64,000 nucleotides of DNA from Aselliscus stoliczkanus (taxonomy: Eukaryota; Chordata; Mammalia; Chiroptera; Hipposideridae): positions 84,713,501 through 84,777,500 of the forward strand of contig CM066731.1 of the NCBI GenBank assembly GCA_033961575.1, written 5' to 3'. The position numbers were made by a program, and so were the translations under genes. The notes below the pieces were generated by a model. The model was not told where the DNA came from and made no database searches. It worked only from the letters and a program-made list of their open reading frames with translations. How positions within the stretch are numbered: position 1 is the stretch's first letter; each line of letters opens with the position of its first letter. Positions 1 through 12,389 of this stretch are shown piece by piece.

Positions 1-29
1 TGCGCTGAGGGGAAGTACCCACTCACTTT

Positions 30-100
30 GATCTGGATGTGACCAGATCTGCATGTGACCAGATCTGGATGTGACCAGATCTGGATGTGATCTGGACGTT
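30..100. repeat. 16-bp minisatellite, about four units
   Basis: Four consecutive units of GATCTGGATGTGACCA begin at 30, 46, 62 and 78. The second unit has one change (GCATG for GGATG) and the fourth decays into TGATCTGGACG. Each unit junction creates the palindrome AGATCT. No gene is nearby. Confidence 0.9.
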
Positions 101-562
101 GCTCCCTACTCATAAGCTGGCTAACAGCCATAAGTGTTCTGAGTTGATTCTCTTCCTTGAGAAGAGGCCTTAATTACAGGTAGGCTGTTGGCTCTGAAAT
201 GTCAGCATTTGAGGCAGTGACCCAGTTCTCTCCACTGCTCCCCTGAAACCACCTTGCCTCACTAGACAAGTGTTCCTAGTAGCATAGCTTTCTTGTCCCC
301 TGTTACAGGGCTCAGTGTCTGTCTGTCTATACTTGCCTGGCTGGATCTGGATTCTGCTACTTTATCTCTATGGCACATCACTTTAGAACCATTATTGTCC
401 TCTAAAGTTTCTCACTTAGCAGACCTTTTCATCCACACATCTCCATGATGGCCAGACTTCACCATTCACTTGGGATTTGGCCTATCCACACGTTACCCTC
501 AGAGGCAAAGCACATTCTGACATGTACTCTGCTTCCAAGAGTCAGGGCTCCACGGTGTACAA
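101..562. other. unassigned non-coding sequence
   Basis: No recognisable repeat or coding signal. A 70-codon open frame from 445 runs into the hAT-like relic that follows and has no coding features. Confidence 0.5.
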
Positions 563-690
563 GGCTACACATTAGAACTACTCAAAGAGCTTTTAAAAAC
601 TCTAATGCCTTTTTCAGTCCCTCCCCCCAGAGATTTACATTGATGATTTGGGGATGAGGTGTAGCCATCAGATATTTTTAAAAGCCTGGT
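563..690 (+). mobile_element. hAT/Charlie-like MER relic (tentative)
   Basis: The stretch has the layout of short hAT relics. It reads 'ACATTAGAACTACTCAAAG', then 'GCTTTTAAAAACTCTAATGC', and closes with a related 'CAGATATTTTTAAAAGCC'. The pattern resembles MER-type Charlie derivatives. The exact family is not certain. Confidence 0.4.
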
Positions 691-890
691 AAGTTTTTAG
701 CTCTTACTACCCATTTTCATGATTTTATAAGTTTTCTTATCTTTTTGCTATTTTTTCCTTCCTTCAACATCCCCCGAAATTTAAGCAAACAAATACAAAT
801 AAGCATAAGTAGCCTCCTGAATCATCATTAGCTTACAGTTAGTAGAAAACACACTAGGCTAAAGTTATGCAAGTATCTTTTACATTAAGG

Positions 891-956
<66 letters not shown>

Positions 957-957
957 A
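891..957. repeat. (CT)n microsatellite
   Basis: About 66 bases of CT dinucleotide with one interruption (TTT). It produces spurious repeat-peptide open frames on both strands, which are not genes. Confidence 0.97.
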
Positions 958-3194
958 GGAATTGGTCCACATATTTGTGGTTGCCCACAAGACTGAAATC
1001 TGCAGGCAGGATTGCAGAGTGGGGACACAGGGAAGAATTAATGCAATTTGAGTCCAAAGGCTTTCTCAAGGCAGACTTCCTTAGTCTTTTCTCTAAAGCC
1101 CTTCACTGATTGAATGAGGCTCACTCACATTGTAGACAGCAATCTGCTTTACTCAAAGTGTATTGGTTTAATGTTAATTGTATCTAAAACAAAAAGAAAA
1201 ATGCCTTCACAACAACATATAGGCTGGTGTTTAACCAAAGACTTGGATACCATAACCTGGCCAAGTTGACATGTAAAATCAATCATCTCAGCCTGTTTCA
1301 CCAACTATAGGAGAGAAAAGAAGGGCCAAGACCATCCTTCAGGCCAATTCAAGAGCATCTGGGGTCATAGATCCTGCAGGGAACTGGAGTCTGAAGTTCC
1401 TGTAACTAATCCTCCACTGGGCACAGAGAGATGAGCACTGATGCAAAGCCCATGCCATTCTATGCCCTCCGTTTCCCTGAAGTGGTTAAGGCTAGGAATT
1501 ACTCCTTGAGCTTGGCTTAAGGTTTTAAAGAACAAACTTTAACCAACTTTAGCTCTTTTATTAGAGCAAATACATTTCTGACCCTGATTAGGTTAATAAA
1601 TATGTTTAACTTATTTGAAATCCCTTAGAAACCTTTATATTTTAATAGAAATTTAGTTTTGAGTTACCCAGATAATTGTTTCCTCTCTTCACTTCCTTGG
1701 ACCTTTGTAGATACCCAACCTGTGGTTGTAATTTAGAACCATTAATGTTTCATCTATTTGTGAATACCTTAGCACAAGAACTACTGAAAGGTGTTCTGTG
1801 GTTCTTAACATAAATGTTCAGTGATATTTAGTGTTTATGCACAATTATCCTAAAGTTTGAGTCTATTCTACACTCTCTATGACATTTTCCTGTCTAGGGA
1901 AACTTAGTTGAAAATCAGTAAGAGGAAAAATGGAGTCAAATGTTTAAAATATACAGTTGAAATCGAGCACTGGATAGAAAAGTTGGAAATAGCATGGAGA
2001 TGGTAAAAAGAATGATCAACTATTTATCCCTGGTATGAAAAGCTGTAAGCATTTTAATTAACTGATTCAGATGGACTGTTGCAGTGAAATAAACATTACT
2101 GAAAATTTTTTTGTAACATTTGGAGCAATAAATAAGTTCAAAGTTCTTTTGGTATCCAAGTGTTCTTTTAAGTAACTCAAATATTGTGTGCCATGAATTT
2201 AAATCAGCCAGAAGAAAACTATTTATTTTGACTTATCCTTCAAGGTGAAAGAGATCTCAGTTATTCTAAAAGAAAAACCTAAAAAAAAAATTAAAGAGCC
2301 ACGATCAGTTTGTTCAAAAATAAGTGTACTCTGTTAGCAGTGTCTCTGTTCACTAAACCCCTTTGATATAGTCGTGGAACAAAAAAATTTTTTCTTTTTC
2401 TTATTTTATTTGATGGCAATTTAAACAGCATTTAAACTTTTCAAGTTTTCTTTATAAATACAGTTGTAATTTATGCTTTTTATAAATGAATCTAGTCCTA
2501 GGAATTATTCTATAGGATGAGGTAACATTTATTTATCATTGCTGCTCTGATTTATTTGTTATTCTATGATATTAACTGGAGTGTCACGTGACATTTAAAC
2601 ACTAAACTAAAAATTGGCTGTGATGTATACTGTTTAATATTTCTCTGTTTTACTGGGTGATTATCTTGCACTAATTCAATTTAATCAGTTTTCAGCATTT
2701 CTAGAAAATCATAGTGCTTTATGTGATTTGAAATGAAACTAAATTTTGTAAACTTCTCTTAAGTTAATTTTAAACGCCAGCAAAGAACCAACTGCTGTGT
2801 AAATTAATGATTGAGCCCACCATTCTGCCTTCACTTTGCACTTGACTGATATCACACTATGAGAACATATATGCAACAAACAAAATGAACTTAAATAGTA
2901 CAAGTGACACCAAAGAAACAGTAATCTGCTATTTGGCTAAGAAGGCTGACTGATAGTTCCATTCTTTTTTCTGAAGACAAATCTTCTTAAGGAAATAAAA
3001 ATGTTTGTTTTTCTTGTTGCTAATCCTAGAGAATAGTGTTCGAATGTGTTTCTATGAAATTCTATTGCATTATTTTTATAAAATTATTGTATTTATTATT
3101 TATATTCAATGATGTCATAAATCACATTCAAAGAGATGTGTGAACTCTAAGCTCTGACATTCAACAGCCACACTGCTCTGCGTGAGACAGGGCA
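958..3194. other. unassigned AT-rich non-coding sequence
   Basis: Stops are dense in all frames, and A or T runs are frequent. I see no tRNA-like, LINE or LTR signature that I can name. Very old repeats could be hidden here. Confidence 0.5.
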
Positions 3195-3440
3195 AGAGGT
3201 GAAGGTGTTGGGTTCTGCACACTTGGGTTCAAACCTTGGTGCCACCCTGCCATTTCTCAGCTTTTTTCATGGCTCTGAGTATCACTCTCCTCATTTGTGA
3301 AAGGCAGAAAATGGCCTGAATCATATGCATTGGATTCTGATAAGGAATTCAAGTAACGTGTATTAAGGATCTAATCTAGTCCATAGTAGACACTCAATAA
3401 ATTATAGTTGTAATAATAGCACTTATCATCATCAGCAGCA
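3195..3440 (+). repeat. MIR SINE relic
   Basis: In order it shows a tRNA-like 'GGGTTCAAACC' B-box region, the core 'TGCCACCC...TCTCAGC', the 'CTCATTTGTGAAA' segment and the terminal 'CACTCAATAAATTATAG'. This is the usual MIR order in sense orientation. Confidence 0.8.
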
Positions 3441-4834
3441 TTATATAATAAAGACAAACCCTAGAGAAAAAGGGACACATTCTTTCTGTGCTGTGCTAAA
3501 ACTGAGTGCAACGCATGTGCACATTTGCAGTCAATGAACAGACTGCCTCAAGATACTTCATCTGCATATTTTTGCTGTAAATGAACTCTGGATGTAATGA
3601 AAAATCAAACAAACAAACATGATATTTGACATGAACAACTGGAAGGCCTTATTTTTTATTTTAATATTTTGATCCCAGAGTTAAATCTGGGGAGTTAATA
3701 TTTTTTTCTTTTACTGACCCAGATTTTTCTCTTAAGAACAGAATGTGTACAGAGTTAAAAAAAAACATTTCCAGAGGACTAAAACATAACTGATAATTAT
3801 CTGAGCACATTTTTTATGAGACAAAATACAGTTTTTTCCCCCCCTCAGAAGAGTCACACAGGTTAAAGTGGATGACCCTGAAATGCATTATAGAACCATC
3901 AGTTACAAGCTCATTAAATATAAGGCATCATTCCCAATAAATTTAAATGGCATTATATGTATGTGTGTAATACCTAAGTAGCTATGTTTACACTACACTA
4001 CAGCCATGTAATAGGAATGTGGCACTGCACTATAACAAATCTATGTGCTTAATTAAAATACTAACTTCTCTGTAGCTAAGAAAAATAATGAACAGTTACT
4101 AATGGGCATTTGAAGAAATAAGCAGATTCTAGATCTGGAATCTGTAGAATCTGAGTTCCCATTCTCACCCAGTCAAGTGAAACACACCTGGTTTGGGAGG
4201 CTGAAGCTCCCACAAACCTTAAAGCCATATATGAGTGTGTACTTCAGAAGATTATATCAATCATCTTCCTGACAATTTGTGAAAGCTAGATATGCTTGAT
4301 ACTGTTTGCCTCATTTGCCTTCCCAGCCCAACTACATGTGCCAGGAAACATTAAAAACACACTGAGGATTCATGGACATAGACTTTTATCTGTCATGCTC
4401 AGGTGCTCATTCATATCTTCCACCTTCTGCTCTTCCAATTTCCAGGAATAATCCACATTGCCATATCTGGTTTGCTAGTTTTCCAGGACTCCTGGTATTC
4501 AACATCTCTGGCCTTGTTATCCAGCTATTCCTATCTCAGATTTCTATTTATTTATGCATTTCTCATGGAGACATTCCCTCATCTGGCAAACCCTGGAATG
4601 TTTTTTTCTTTTGTATTCTCATTGTATCTAAGTCTGTTATTGTATTATAATTGCCTTTGAATCAAGTAGTTCAAGCAACTAATGCATAACAAATGTGCTC
4701 CTATGTGTGTAATTTTATGAAAATTTTCTACCTTCTACTTTAGTTTATGATCATCTAGAGATCAACTAGAGGTATCATTATGTCAGGGTATGAACACAGA
4801 GAGATAATATAATATTCAAATCATGAATACAATG
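3441..4834. other. unassigned non-coding sequence
   Basis: Two overlapping hydrophobic open frames (4372-4650 and 4403-4660) lie in T-rich DNA. They have no recognisable domain. No repeat family was recognised. Confidence 0.45.
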
Positions 4835-4985
4835 AACTAGAGTAAAATTTTGCCTCTGTTGTTTATTAATTATTTGACCCAAGCCACTCTCTCCAGGATT
4901 GAAGAAAATATCTTCACCTGTAAAATGGGGTAATAATATTATTGACCTCACAGAGATGTGGTCACAAGTAGAAGAGAAAACAAAT
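4835..4985 (+). repeat. MIR SINE fragment
   Basis: It has a worn 'TTATTTGACCCAAGCCACTCTCT' core followed by 'CACCTGTAAAATGGGGTAAT' and 'ACCTCACAGAGATGTGGTC'. These are diagnostic of the MIR 3' half in sense orientation. Confidence 0.7.
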
Positions 4986-4992
4986 AAAAAGA

Positions 4993-5036
4993 ATATATAT
5001 ATATATATATATCTATATCTATATATATATATATAT
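4993..5036. repeat. (AT)n microsatellite
   Basis: Alternating AT with two ATCTAT interruptions, directly following the MIR fragment. Confidence 0.95.
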
Positions 5037-5417
5037 CTGTTTCTTTGTCCTTGAGACAGAGCTCAGGAAATAATAACTATTATTTAGATGATAATTTTAA
5101 TTTTTTTGCTTCAATTTTAGCCCTCCAGGGAATTTTTAATACTCAATAGGAATTTTAGCTTTAAGCATTTTTATCTGTTGCTATTTCTGATAGCCATTAA
5201 AATGATGATTTCACCTCACCTCACTGTCACTAGTCCAATATTCCACTAATTGGTTGAAAAGGAAGAAATTCTAGAATATATCACTATACATTTTCCCCAT
5301 GTCTCTGTATGTATAGCAGAATTATCTGATAGAGAAGAAATGTTCTATATGCCTGCTGGACTACTATGTATTGATGACAATAGTTGCTTATTTTCTTTTT
5401 CCAGAGTGTAATGTAGA

Positions 5418-5440
5418 ATATATATATATATATATATATT
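5418..5440. repeat. (AT)n microsatellite
   Basis: Pure alternating TA run of about 23 bases. Confidence 0.9.
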
Positions 5441-5711
5441 TGATAAATGTTTAGAGCATCACCAAACGTGTCCCATACCCAAAGGCTGCTGGTTCCTTGC
5501 ACCTGCCCAGCAGCATGGTTCTAGTAATCATCCCTGCATGTATATGTCTCTAAGAACAGTAGTGGAATTTTTTGTCAATAAGTGTCTAAACCATATGCCG
5601 TAAAATAAAATGTCATGGAATTTATAAAGAATAATAGATACATAGGTTGGAGACTAAAGAATATCCTTTCCCATGTTGAGCATAATTCTATTATTATAAT
5701 AACATGTAAAG

Positions 5712-5742
5712 TTTATTTATTTATTTATTTATTTATTTATTT
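5712..5742. repeat. (TTTA)n microsatellite
   Basis: Seven to eight TTTA tetramers in a row. Confidence 0.95.
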
Positions 5743-5799
5743 GGCCATGGAAAGTGCCTGTGACCAGTCTGGGAGAGAAAATATTGCAGTTTCTTGTCA

Positions 5800-5930
5800 T
5801 GGAAACTGAAACTTAGGAAAGATAAGTGACTTTCTCCAAGGAAAGCAAGTGCTGTGAACAGGCTAGAATCTAGGACTTGGATGATAAACTCTGGGGTGAT
5901 TCTGCTGCTGTGCCACCTCTTATGTGTGTT
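5800..5930 (-). repeat. MIR SINE fragment, antisense
   Basis: It reads 'GGAAACTGAAACTTAGGAAAG', then 'AAGTGACTTTCTCCAAGG', then 'GAATCTAGGACTTGG'. This is the antisense form of the MIR core (GAAACTGAGG...AAGTAACTTGCCCAAGG). Confidence 0.65.
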
Positions 5931-7678
5931 TTAATGATAAACATTCTATTCATCCTGGAATTGGTAGTGCTAAGTCTCTGAATGTTAGGTCTCAGAGACC
6001 TTGACTTATAAATAGAGCCATGTCTGGAAGCAAACAACAAAATATCTGTTGGCCTGCACCTGCAGACAGAGCCAAACTTGTGATAACAGGAAACATCATA
6101 AAACAGCTACTGGCTTTCAGGCAGTTAGCATTTTCTGTTCAAACAAGGCTACCCTGTCAGCACTGCCCCTGTATAGCCCTCCTCACCTCCTCCCTCAGGG
6201 CTACAGCCTCCTTTAGATGCAGTCTGGGCTGTAGCCGTATTTGCTCAGCCCAATGGGCTTTCTCTCTCTCACAATGAAACTTCCTTAACTTGCCTGACCA
6301 GGTGTATTCCATTACTGGCAGACCTATTAGGTAGTGGATTCATACCAAGGGTATATTTTCACAAGTGTCCCCATCCCATTCATAAGAAAATGAGCTGAGT
6401 TACTCTAACCTACAATTTTGGAAGTCATTGCTCTTCATAAACTGGCTATGATGCATGGATTTTTAACACTTGAACTGAAAATAGCTGTTCCCAGTAATAT
6501 TATAGCTGGCGATGCAGCCATGCTTCTAAGTGTATTAACATATAGAACCTCACAACTGAAATCTCTGAAATAAATTGAGGGTAATAAGTAAAAATATACA
6601 AATATATGATTAAATTTTTGCTAGTTATTTGGCTTAGCCTAAATTATATATATTTTTTGAATTTAAAAATTATATCTTGGCAAAGAAGACATTTTAGTTG
6701 GATGCTAATAATTTCTTGAGAAGCTTCAATTTTGAAAATCTCACCATGGTGTTGTACTCAATATAGTAAATGAAAAGGCTGTTAAGAATTGTTCTCCATG
6801 ATCTTGAGGAAGACTTGAATGGAAGGTGAAAACAAGGAGTAATGTTTTGAATGGTATAATAGTTCTGCCTGAATTTGGGAACAATAAGCGTCTCTTTTAT
6901 GAACCTCTAATTTTAAGTATTCAGTAAGTGCTTGCAATATGCTATTTCAATTGTGAAATTTACTAGTGTTTTCATTTACAACGTGTGAGCTAGGTGTGAC
7001 ATAATTCCATTTCTATGTTCAACGCACAGAGAGATATTTAATAGCTTATGGGACCCACCATTCCCAGGCTTCCCCTGCCTTCATATTAGTTCCCTATCCA
7101 CATTTCTTGGGCTAATGATTTCCCTACTTCTTTGAGAAATTCCACCACTCCAAACAGAAGTTATGTACATCTTTGTTCCTTCTTGATTTTGAAAAATTAG
7201 ATCAAAGTTAGGCTTCAGCATGACACTGTTTGAGGCTTGCCTCCTCTCTTGTTACTGATGCTTCAGAAGAGGATGAGTCAAGAATTCGTAAACTAAGAGG
7301 GATCTGGACCACTCAACTCCAGTCAATTTATGTACTGATTAGAATTCTCGCCTGTCTGGTTATCTTTCCTATACCATTTAAGCAAATATGTTGTGAAAAC
7401 AAGCATTCAGTTTTGTAAGAGATATCAGAATCAAACCCCACCTCAATAAAATTATATTTATCCAGGTAAAGGTGTTTGATCATCAGTACATATGTGCTAG
7501 GGGGAAACAAAAAATGACCCTTCAGTTATCAGGCAGGGAAGCATTAGATATTTCCTGCATTGTCTGAGATGAGCTTGACAGTTAAAGGAAAACACACCCA
7601 TTAATTAAACTATAAAACTCTTTTATTATATTATATAACTCTTATGTTAAACTCTTTTGCTAACAGTAAGCTATCTTG
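5931..7678. other. unassigned non-coding sequence, possible LTR relic inside
   Basis: The stretch from about 6040 to 6300 is less AT-rich than its surroundings. It has a terminal 'CAGCCCAATGGGCTTTCTC' motif reminiscent of an LTR end, but no family could be named. An 85-codon open frame there (6020-6277) has no domain. The remainder shows nothing recognisable. Confidence 0.35.
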
Positions 7679-7683
7679 TTGAA

Positions 7684-7688
<5 letters not shown>

Positions 7689-7714
<26 letters not shown>

Positions 7715-7723
7715 TATTATTTT
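7689..7723. repeat. (ATT)n tract grown from a SINE tail
   Basis: ATT triplets with one ACT interruption lie exactly where the SINE poly(A) tail should be, between the 5' TSD and the AATAAAATCTT tail. Confidence 0.85.
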
Positions 7724-8145
7724 AAAGATTTTATTGGGAAATTGGAGGAGGGGAGCAGTGTTGGGGAATCGGGGAAGGGGAACAGACAAGTTGCTGTCTT
7801 TTTGTTCTTCAGCCTAGTTGTGGAGGACATTGCTTCACTGGCCCATGTTGGTATCGTCATTGCGCTCTTCCCGGATGAGGCACATCAGTCACCGACCTCT
7901 GGATGGTCGCTCACCGTGGCTATTGGCAGCTCATGCTGGCTGCTGGCCACTCACCATAGCCTATGGCAGCCCACTGCAGCAGGGGCTGCAGCCTACACCA
8001 TCACCGGGGCTCGCACAGTCCAGCTCCAGGTGGAGTTGTTGTTAGCTGTAGAAGGCAGTGTCACTGGCTCTCATATGTGGGATCCAAACCGGGGCCGCTG
8101 GCATCCCAAAACCAGCTCTTAACCAATACACCACTTGGCCAGCCC
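7689..8145 (-). mobile_element. long composite SINE (type B), antisense
   Basis: Read on the minus strand, a tRNA-like head starts at 8145 and is followed by a roughly 400-base body. The element ends in the tail '...CCCCGATTCCCC...AATAAAATCTT'. It is bounded by a 10-bp TSD, TTGAATTATT, at 7679-7688 and 8146-8155. The A-rich tail has expanded into an (ATT)n tract. Open frames of 75-148 codons through this copy are by-products of the SINE. Confidence 0.88.
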
Positions 8146-8384
8146 TTGAATTATTTTTTTGATTCTAGATTTTCTTCTGATAAAATTATATTGAGAAAAT
8201 TTTACCTGTTTGGTTCATTTTCTCTAAAAAAAGCAACAGTGACAAAAGACACTAAAAATGAAGTTCAGTGATGAGCTTAGAAAGAAAGAAAAGATAATTT
8301 CACTGGTGTCTAGACATCAGAGAAATTCAGACTAAACTGAATTCTATTATTACAAGTAAAAATTTATTTCATAAATCAATATGT

Positions 8385-8630
8385 AGTGGAAATATGTCTA
8401 ACTTGTAGTCAGAGAGAACTATGTTCACATCCTGACTCTGCCACTTGCTCACCTGATGCTTTTGTAACTGACTTCACCTGCTGAAGCCTCAGTTTATTCA
8501 GCAGTAAAATGGAGTCAACAGTGCTTGTCTTATCACACAGTTGTGGGAGTTATAATATTCTAGTATGTGGACAGCTTGGCTCATTGCAGACTCAACGTGT
8601 ATTGGAAAATATCCCTCTACAGTGCAGGTC
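8385..8630 (+). repeat. MIR SINE relic
   Basis: It shows 'CATCCTGACTCTGCCACTTGC', then 'GTAACTGACTTCACC', 'CCTCAGTTTATTCAGCAG' and 'TAAAATGGAG', in MIR order. Confidence 0.8.
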
Positions 8631-8840
8631 TCCTAATGTAAATAAGTAAGATCCAGTTAAACATTCATATGGAACATTTCAATCTTGTGATGCCACAGAG
8701 ATCAGGTGCTCATCTGCTTCATTTCTCTCTAACTCATGAGGTGTTTTACAGAGCCCTGATAAGATAATGCAGTAAAAATACTCTGTAAACAAAATTCCTT
8801 TCCAAAAATATGGAACCCTTCTTTTTTGGAAGGCTTTCCA

Positions 8841-9302
8841 CTTTTTTTAAAAAAGATTTTGTTGGGGAATTGGGGGAGGGGAAGTGTTGGGGAATTGGGG
8901 GAAGGGACCAGCCAAGTTGTTGTTCTTCAATCTTTGTTGTGGATGGCACCAGTAGCCATCTGGCTTCCCATCGGCAGCTCGTGGTTTTTAAGCTCAAGGT
9001 GCTGTGTTCTATCTTAGTTGTGGGTGGGTGTAGCCACCATCCCATGCGGGAGTTGAACCAGCAGACTTGTTGTTAAGAGCACACGCCCTATCCACTGAGC
9101 CATCTGGGTGGCAGCTCAGCTCAAGGTGCCGAGTTCAGTCTTAGTTGCAGACAGGCGTAGCCCACCATTGAACAGGCAATCTTGTTCTGAGCCATCCTGC
9201 CACTGTTGGCAGCTCAGCGACAACTCAGTTAGGGTTCAGCGTTCACTGGCCCATATGGGAATCAAGCTGGCGACCCTGTCACTCAAAGCAGGCGCCAGCC
9301 CT
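8841..9302 (-). mobile_element. composite double-tRNA-unit SINE (type C), antisense
   Basis: The minus strand carries a head, a central unit with a second tRNA-like box ('GTTGAACCAGCAGACTTG' on the plus strand) and the same CCCCAATTCCCC-type tail as type B. The flanks carry an imperfect TSD, AAGGCTTTCCA (8830-8840) against AAGGCTTTTCA (9303-9313). Open frames of 63-99 codons here are by-products. Confidence 0.82.
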
Positions 9303-9866
9303 AAGGCTTTTCATTCTAATGTTATATTTACCATTCATGATTTCTGTGAGCTAAATAGAACAAACAATTACCCCCATGCTATACAGAGCAGAGACTTCTG
9401 AAGGTTTACACTATAAGACAATGGTCAACTCAGGAATAGACTATAGACTCTTCACTCTGGCTTTTGAGTTACTTCCGGTCTCAAATGCTCCTTTTGCTTT
9501 TGCCTCTTTTGCTCATATGTTAACATTTCTTTTCAATTCAATTTTCAGTTGAAGAATTCAGCTCCCCTACTTCTTGACCTCTCCCCACATTCTTCAGTGA
9601 GTTCAGCTAGTGGTCCACCATGTTTCGAGAAAATATTCAACCAGAAGGGGTAGGAAATATATCTAATGGTTTGACTTTTCTAAACTCTCACTGCATTGTG
9701 ACCTGTGCTATATTCTGGGCAACAATTCTTTGTAGTTGTAGAAACAAGTATAAGCACCAGAAAACAGTCACGATGCACTTCCATTTCTGCCATGGGTTAT
9801 ATCCTGCCAATATCTGCACACAGAATACATGGACCACAATTAAACAGTTTTAAAAAATGACCTCCC

Positions 9867-10020
9867 TGGCAGGCCAAGTGGCTCAGTTGGTTAAGAGCTC
9901 ACTCAAGAGTGTAAGCTCTGGGCAACAGCATTACTGGTTTGATTCCTGGCCCAAGCTGAGCTGCCACTGAGCTGCCAAGAGGTGGCAGGATGAATCAGCT
10001 AAAAAAATAAAAATAAAATA
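9867..10020 (+). mobile_element. short tRNA-derived SINE (type D)
   Basis: The head reads 'GGCCAAGTGGCTCAGTTGG' and then 'TTAAGAGCTC', a tRNA A-box-like start. The B-box is 'GGTTTGATTCC'. The tail is an AAAATAA-rich stretch. The TSD is AAAAATGACCTCCC, at the left just before 9867 and at the right at 10021-10034. Confidence 0.88.
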
Positions 10021-10034
10021 AAAAATGACCTCCC

Positions 10035-10849
10035 CTTTTGAGTAACTCAAAAAACACTTGCATTGGACTGAAGATACCATTAAAAATAAATTCTGAAGAC
10101 TGTCTTTAGCAATGGCAGACCAAAGTTGCCTCTCTTTTTTGATATTATCTAAAATAAAAGAATAAAAATAACAGAAAATAAAATTTTATCATTAAGATAA
10201 AAGGTACATTTCTATATCCATTGAATCATTACATGCAGAATTCTTGGAACCATGTGTGTAAGCACTCAAAAGTTAATTATGTTTACTATTCTTTCCTGCA
10301 GAGTAGATGAAGCATGACATTTTCCCAGAGAGTCATAGAATTTGGAGGCCAAAGCCAATGACTCTAGATTAGAATAGCAAGCTTGATGTGGGGAAGAAAG
10401 ACACTAGAAAGTATCTAAACACTGTTAAATGTCGCAGTGTCAATGAAGTTAGAGCAGAATAAAGTAATCTGCAGGCACATCATCTTTGTAAGAAGCAAGC
10501 TGTTGGGATGACAAAATAGAGAAGACATTTTATCAATTATAAGCCTTACTGTTCTCAATTAGCAGGAAAATAAAGACTAATGCACCACATAAAGTACTTT
10601 GACATAAAGAGAGTGGGATATGGGAGAGCTCTTCAATTTGAGGATTGGAGGCTTCCTGCTAGCCCAGAGTAGAATCATACCTGCTGGGTCAAGTGTTCAT
10701 GAGAAAATCAACAGTCTAGAGACCAAAATTTAAGCTCCTGTGATTAATGCTTTTCTGAACACTATTTTCTTAACTGCCAGCTATGGCAAATATCTCCATT
10801 TAATGAACTATAATTAAAAATAACCAGATTATATCAGTTTTTTAATAAT
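10035..10849. other. unassigned non-coding sequence
   Basis: AT-rich, with no repeat family or coding signal recognised. Confidence 0.45.
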
Positions 10850-11325
10850 ACTCAAAAACTATAAACAACTCCAATGCCAATCAACAAAAGAATGAATAAA
10901 CAAATTGTTGTGTATCCAGATAGTAAAATACAACTCATCAATAAAAAAGAATGAAGTGTTAATGCATGAAATGAGGATGAATTATAAAAAATATGCTGAC
11001 TGATAGAAACCAGACTCACAAGAGAATGTGCTATATAATTCCATTTTTTGAAGCTCAAGAACAGACTAAATTAATTTACAGTGAATTAAATCAAAACAGT
11101 GGTTGCCTGTGGGGAGGACTTAAGTAATGATTATGATGGGGCAAGCAGAAACTTTCTGTGATTATGGAAATGTTTTATATCTTGATGAGAATATAGTTCA
11201 TGATGAGGGCATGTATATATTTGACAGGACTAAGCAAACTATAACTTTTATATAACAAAGAAGATCTATAAATTTTATAGTATGTACATTGTATCTCAGT
11301 TAAAAAATGTTAAAAAGAGAAACCA
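10850..11325 (+). mobile_element. old L1 3' end
   Basis: It contains 'CCAATCAACAAAAGAATGAA', 'GGTTGCCTGTGGGGAGG' and a terminal 'ACATTGTATCTCAG' followed by an A-rich end. These are landmarks of ancient L1M 3' ends in sense orientation. It is heavily diverged. Confidence 0.65.
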
Positions 11326-12389
11326 AAATGGCTTTTGAGTAAAGCATTAAAAAAAAAAAAAAGAACTACCTGACAAATCAATGGCAGATATAGAACATGT
11401 ATCACGATATATACAGTAAAAAATTAAAATGAGCTTTATATTTGTATTCCAGTGTTATTTTTTCAACAAACAAGTAAAATTTTGAAGAGATGCCCACAAA
11501 ATAAAAAAAAAATTGACCCCTTTTAAAGAACTCAAAGAAAAGCTGAAGTGTCTCAAAGGAAAAAAAAAAAAGATACTATTGGAGAAAGAGGAAGAGGGAA
11601 CTGAATGAGTTCAGAAAAAAAAAATACAAAGGAAATTTAATACCATCCCAAAAACACATCTGAAACATAATCAATGAAATGGAAGACAGACTTGTAAAAA
11701 CTGAACAAAATTAAATGGACAACATCAAATAATTATAGATCACAGGGGGACATGGTTGAATCAGGGAGACAGACAGAGAAAATCAACAAACGTCTAATTG
11801 ATGCCCTTAAGGAAGAGAACAATAAAATAAAATAAATGTTCAAAAATATATTAGAACGTTAATAGATTAAATTAATTATGTTAGGGAAAAGCAAAGAATG
11901 AAAATCAATAAGAAATCTCCAAATAAATTTATTTCATGAAATATAAGAAGTAAAATTCTATGGGCACTAACACAAAAATAAAATCAAGTCCTGTAATTGA
12001 GAAAGAATGTAGACACCTTAGATTTCTTCAATGTAACATTCAGCTCTAATAAACAAAGGAGCAAGAGCCATCAGGGAAAGAATGCAATTCCCCAGATATT
12101 GTAACTATCCATTTTTTAAAAATAGAAGTAACTTTAGAAGTATTGTTCAAACCTGCATAATGTTAGGAATGTAGTTTCAATAAATTCTGACAAGACACGA
12201 GAGAAGACTATATTCCTTATCAATGCTCAGCTTGCCACTGTTGGTCTCCTTTTATCATATCTCCCTCAAGCTTACTAAACTTTGACATTTCACAAACAGA
12301 ATTTGACCCATTGAGGCTTCTTATGTCCTATAGATGCCAATATTTCCCAACCAAGTCACACACCTTGAAGAGTATAATAAATCTGGAAC
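11326..12389. other. A-rich unassigned stretch, possibly L1-derived
   Basis: Purine-rich DNA with phrases such as 'GAAAATCAACAAACGTC' that suggest an old L1 internal region, sandwiched between two L1 3' fragments. The match is too weak for a firm call. Confidence 0.3.

Noticed and set aside
867..1109. Leucine/serine repeat peptide frames on both strands
   Set aside because: Created by translation of the (CT)n tract. The same applies to frames over the CCTT tract near 57.8 kb and the TATC/GA tracts near 32.8 kb.
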